Assembly: GCA_007125475.1 (NCBI GenBank)
Contig: SLDB01000246.1
Location: 1 to 14,980, forward strand
Source: Nitriliruptoraceae bacterium
GTDB lineage: Bacteria > Actinomycetota > Nitriliruptoria > Nitriliruptorales > Nitriliruptoraceae
Direction: 5' to 3'
DNA: 14,980 bases
Shown here: piece by piece, positions 14,727-14,980 of the stretch
How the letters are laid out: each line of letters starts with the position of its first letter
Position numbering within the stretch: position 1 is the first letter of the stretch
Program-made: the position numbers and the translations under genes
The notes under the pieces: model-generated
Told to the model about the DNA's origin: nothing
The model's database searches: none
Seen by the model: the letters and a program-made list of their open reading frames with translations, nothing else

Positions 14727-14747
14727 CCGGTCCGGTGAGCCGGCCGG
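14727..14747 (-). terminator. GC-rich hairpin after the right-edge gene
   Basis: CCGGTCCGG (14727-14735), loop TGAG, CCGGCCGG (14740-14747) form an 8-bp stem with one bulged T. On the minus strand it lies 2 bases after the stop codon (14752-14750) of the gene entering from the right edge, and before the crotonase start. It may terminate that gene or lie between the two. There is no T-tract. Confidence 0.35.
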
Positions 14748-14749
14748 GG

Positions 14750-14980
14750 TCACAGCAGTCGCAGCTGTTCGCCGCGGGGTTCACCGGCTGGCGACGGCGT
14801 GGTGGGTGGGAGGCTGGCCTCGTCCCCGGCCGTGGCGGCGTGCCGTGGCGCGGGATCCGGTTGTCCGTGCGCACCTCGCGCCACCGACCGGGGGTCGCGA
14901 CTGCGAGCCCGCGTCGAGCGATGCGGTCCACCGGCGTCGGCGAGGAGTCGGTCCACGGTCGCGGCGATGCGGCGGCGATC
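14750..14980 (-). CDS. C-terminal fragment of an unidentified protein running off the right edge
   Basis: On the minus strand a frame is open from base 14980 to a TGA at 14752-14750, giving 76 residues without a visible start. It begins DRRRIAATVDRLLADAGG (helical, charged), passes through a Pro/Ala/Arg-rich low-complexity linker, and ends GEQLRLL. Third-position G/C content is fair but falls in the linker. The short hydrophobic tail after a flexible linker recalls clamp-binding tails of some DNA polymerases, but this is too weak to name a family. A competing minus-strand frame ends at 14665, overlapping the crotonase start, and is less attractive because it would swallow the crotonase ribosome site. 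I do not recognise the protein. Confidence 0.35.
   Translation of the reverse strand, partial: DRRRIAATVDRLLADAGGPHRSTRARSRDPRSVARGAHGQPDPAPRHAATAGDEASLPPTTPSPAGEPRGEQLRLL

Noticed and set aside
1..14980. CRISPR arrays, insertion sequences, phage genes or toxin-antitoxin pairs
   Set aside because: No spaced direct repeats, transposase motifs, terminal repeats or phage-like genes were seen; composition is even along the window.

Overview
The window is very GC-rich (well over 70% by eye), with strong G/C bias at third codon positions, many ATGA-type gene overlaps, GTG/TTG starts and purine-rich Shine-Dalgarno sites. This points to an actinobacterium. The mix of genes would suit a halophilic or marine high-GC lineage such as Nitriliruptoria or Acidimicrobiia, but that placement is inference. 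The first 29 bases are fused pieces of Illumina TruSeq adapters, so position 1 is the raw end of an assembled contig.

Layout. 1-594 (-): 5' part of a secreted ScyD/ScyE-type beta-propeller protein, cut by the contig end. 891-1643 (+): TauE/SafE-type membrane permease, facing 1708-2841 (-), an iron-type alcohol dehydrogenase/maleylacetate reductase homologue that has lost most of the metal ligands. A 330-bp divergent control region (2842-3171) separates the latter from the main operon, which runs 3172-9383 (+): an M20 deacetylase (doeB2 type), an EctB-like diaminobutyrate transaminase (doeD), an M24 creatinase-fold ectoine hydrolase (doeA), a semialdehyde dehydrogenase (doeC), and a NrtR-type Nudix/winged-helix regulator. 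Then come nadA-nadB-nadC (9534-13037), the de novo NAD pathway from aspartate, with an AT-rich palindrome in front of nadA that is a good candidate NrtR operator. 13117-13824 (+) is a DEDDh 3'-5' exonuclease. 13898-14668 (-) is a crotonase-family enzyme, and the 3' end of a further minus-strand gene runs off the right edge.

How the genes fit together. The four doe enzymes form a complete chemical route: ectoine -> N-alpha-acetyl-diaminobutyrate -> 2,4-diaminobutyrate -> aspartate semialdehyde -> aspartate, with an NAD(P)+-dependent last step. Aspartate is the substrate of NadB. The NAD-sensing regulator is 12 bp behind doeC and directly ahead of nadABC. The window therefore joins catabolism of an osmolyte (carbon and nitrogen source) to NAD synthesis through one regulator gene. 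This pairing is the most interesting feature here. Family assignments are strong; ectoine as the actual substrate, and regulation of the doe genes by NrtR, are inferences. No ectoine transporter, no EnuR/DoeX-type regulator and no ectA/ectC are present.
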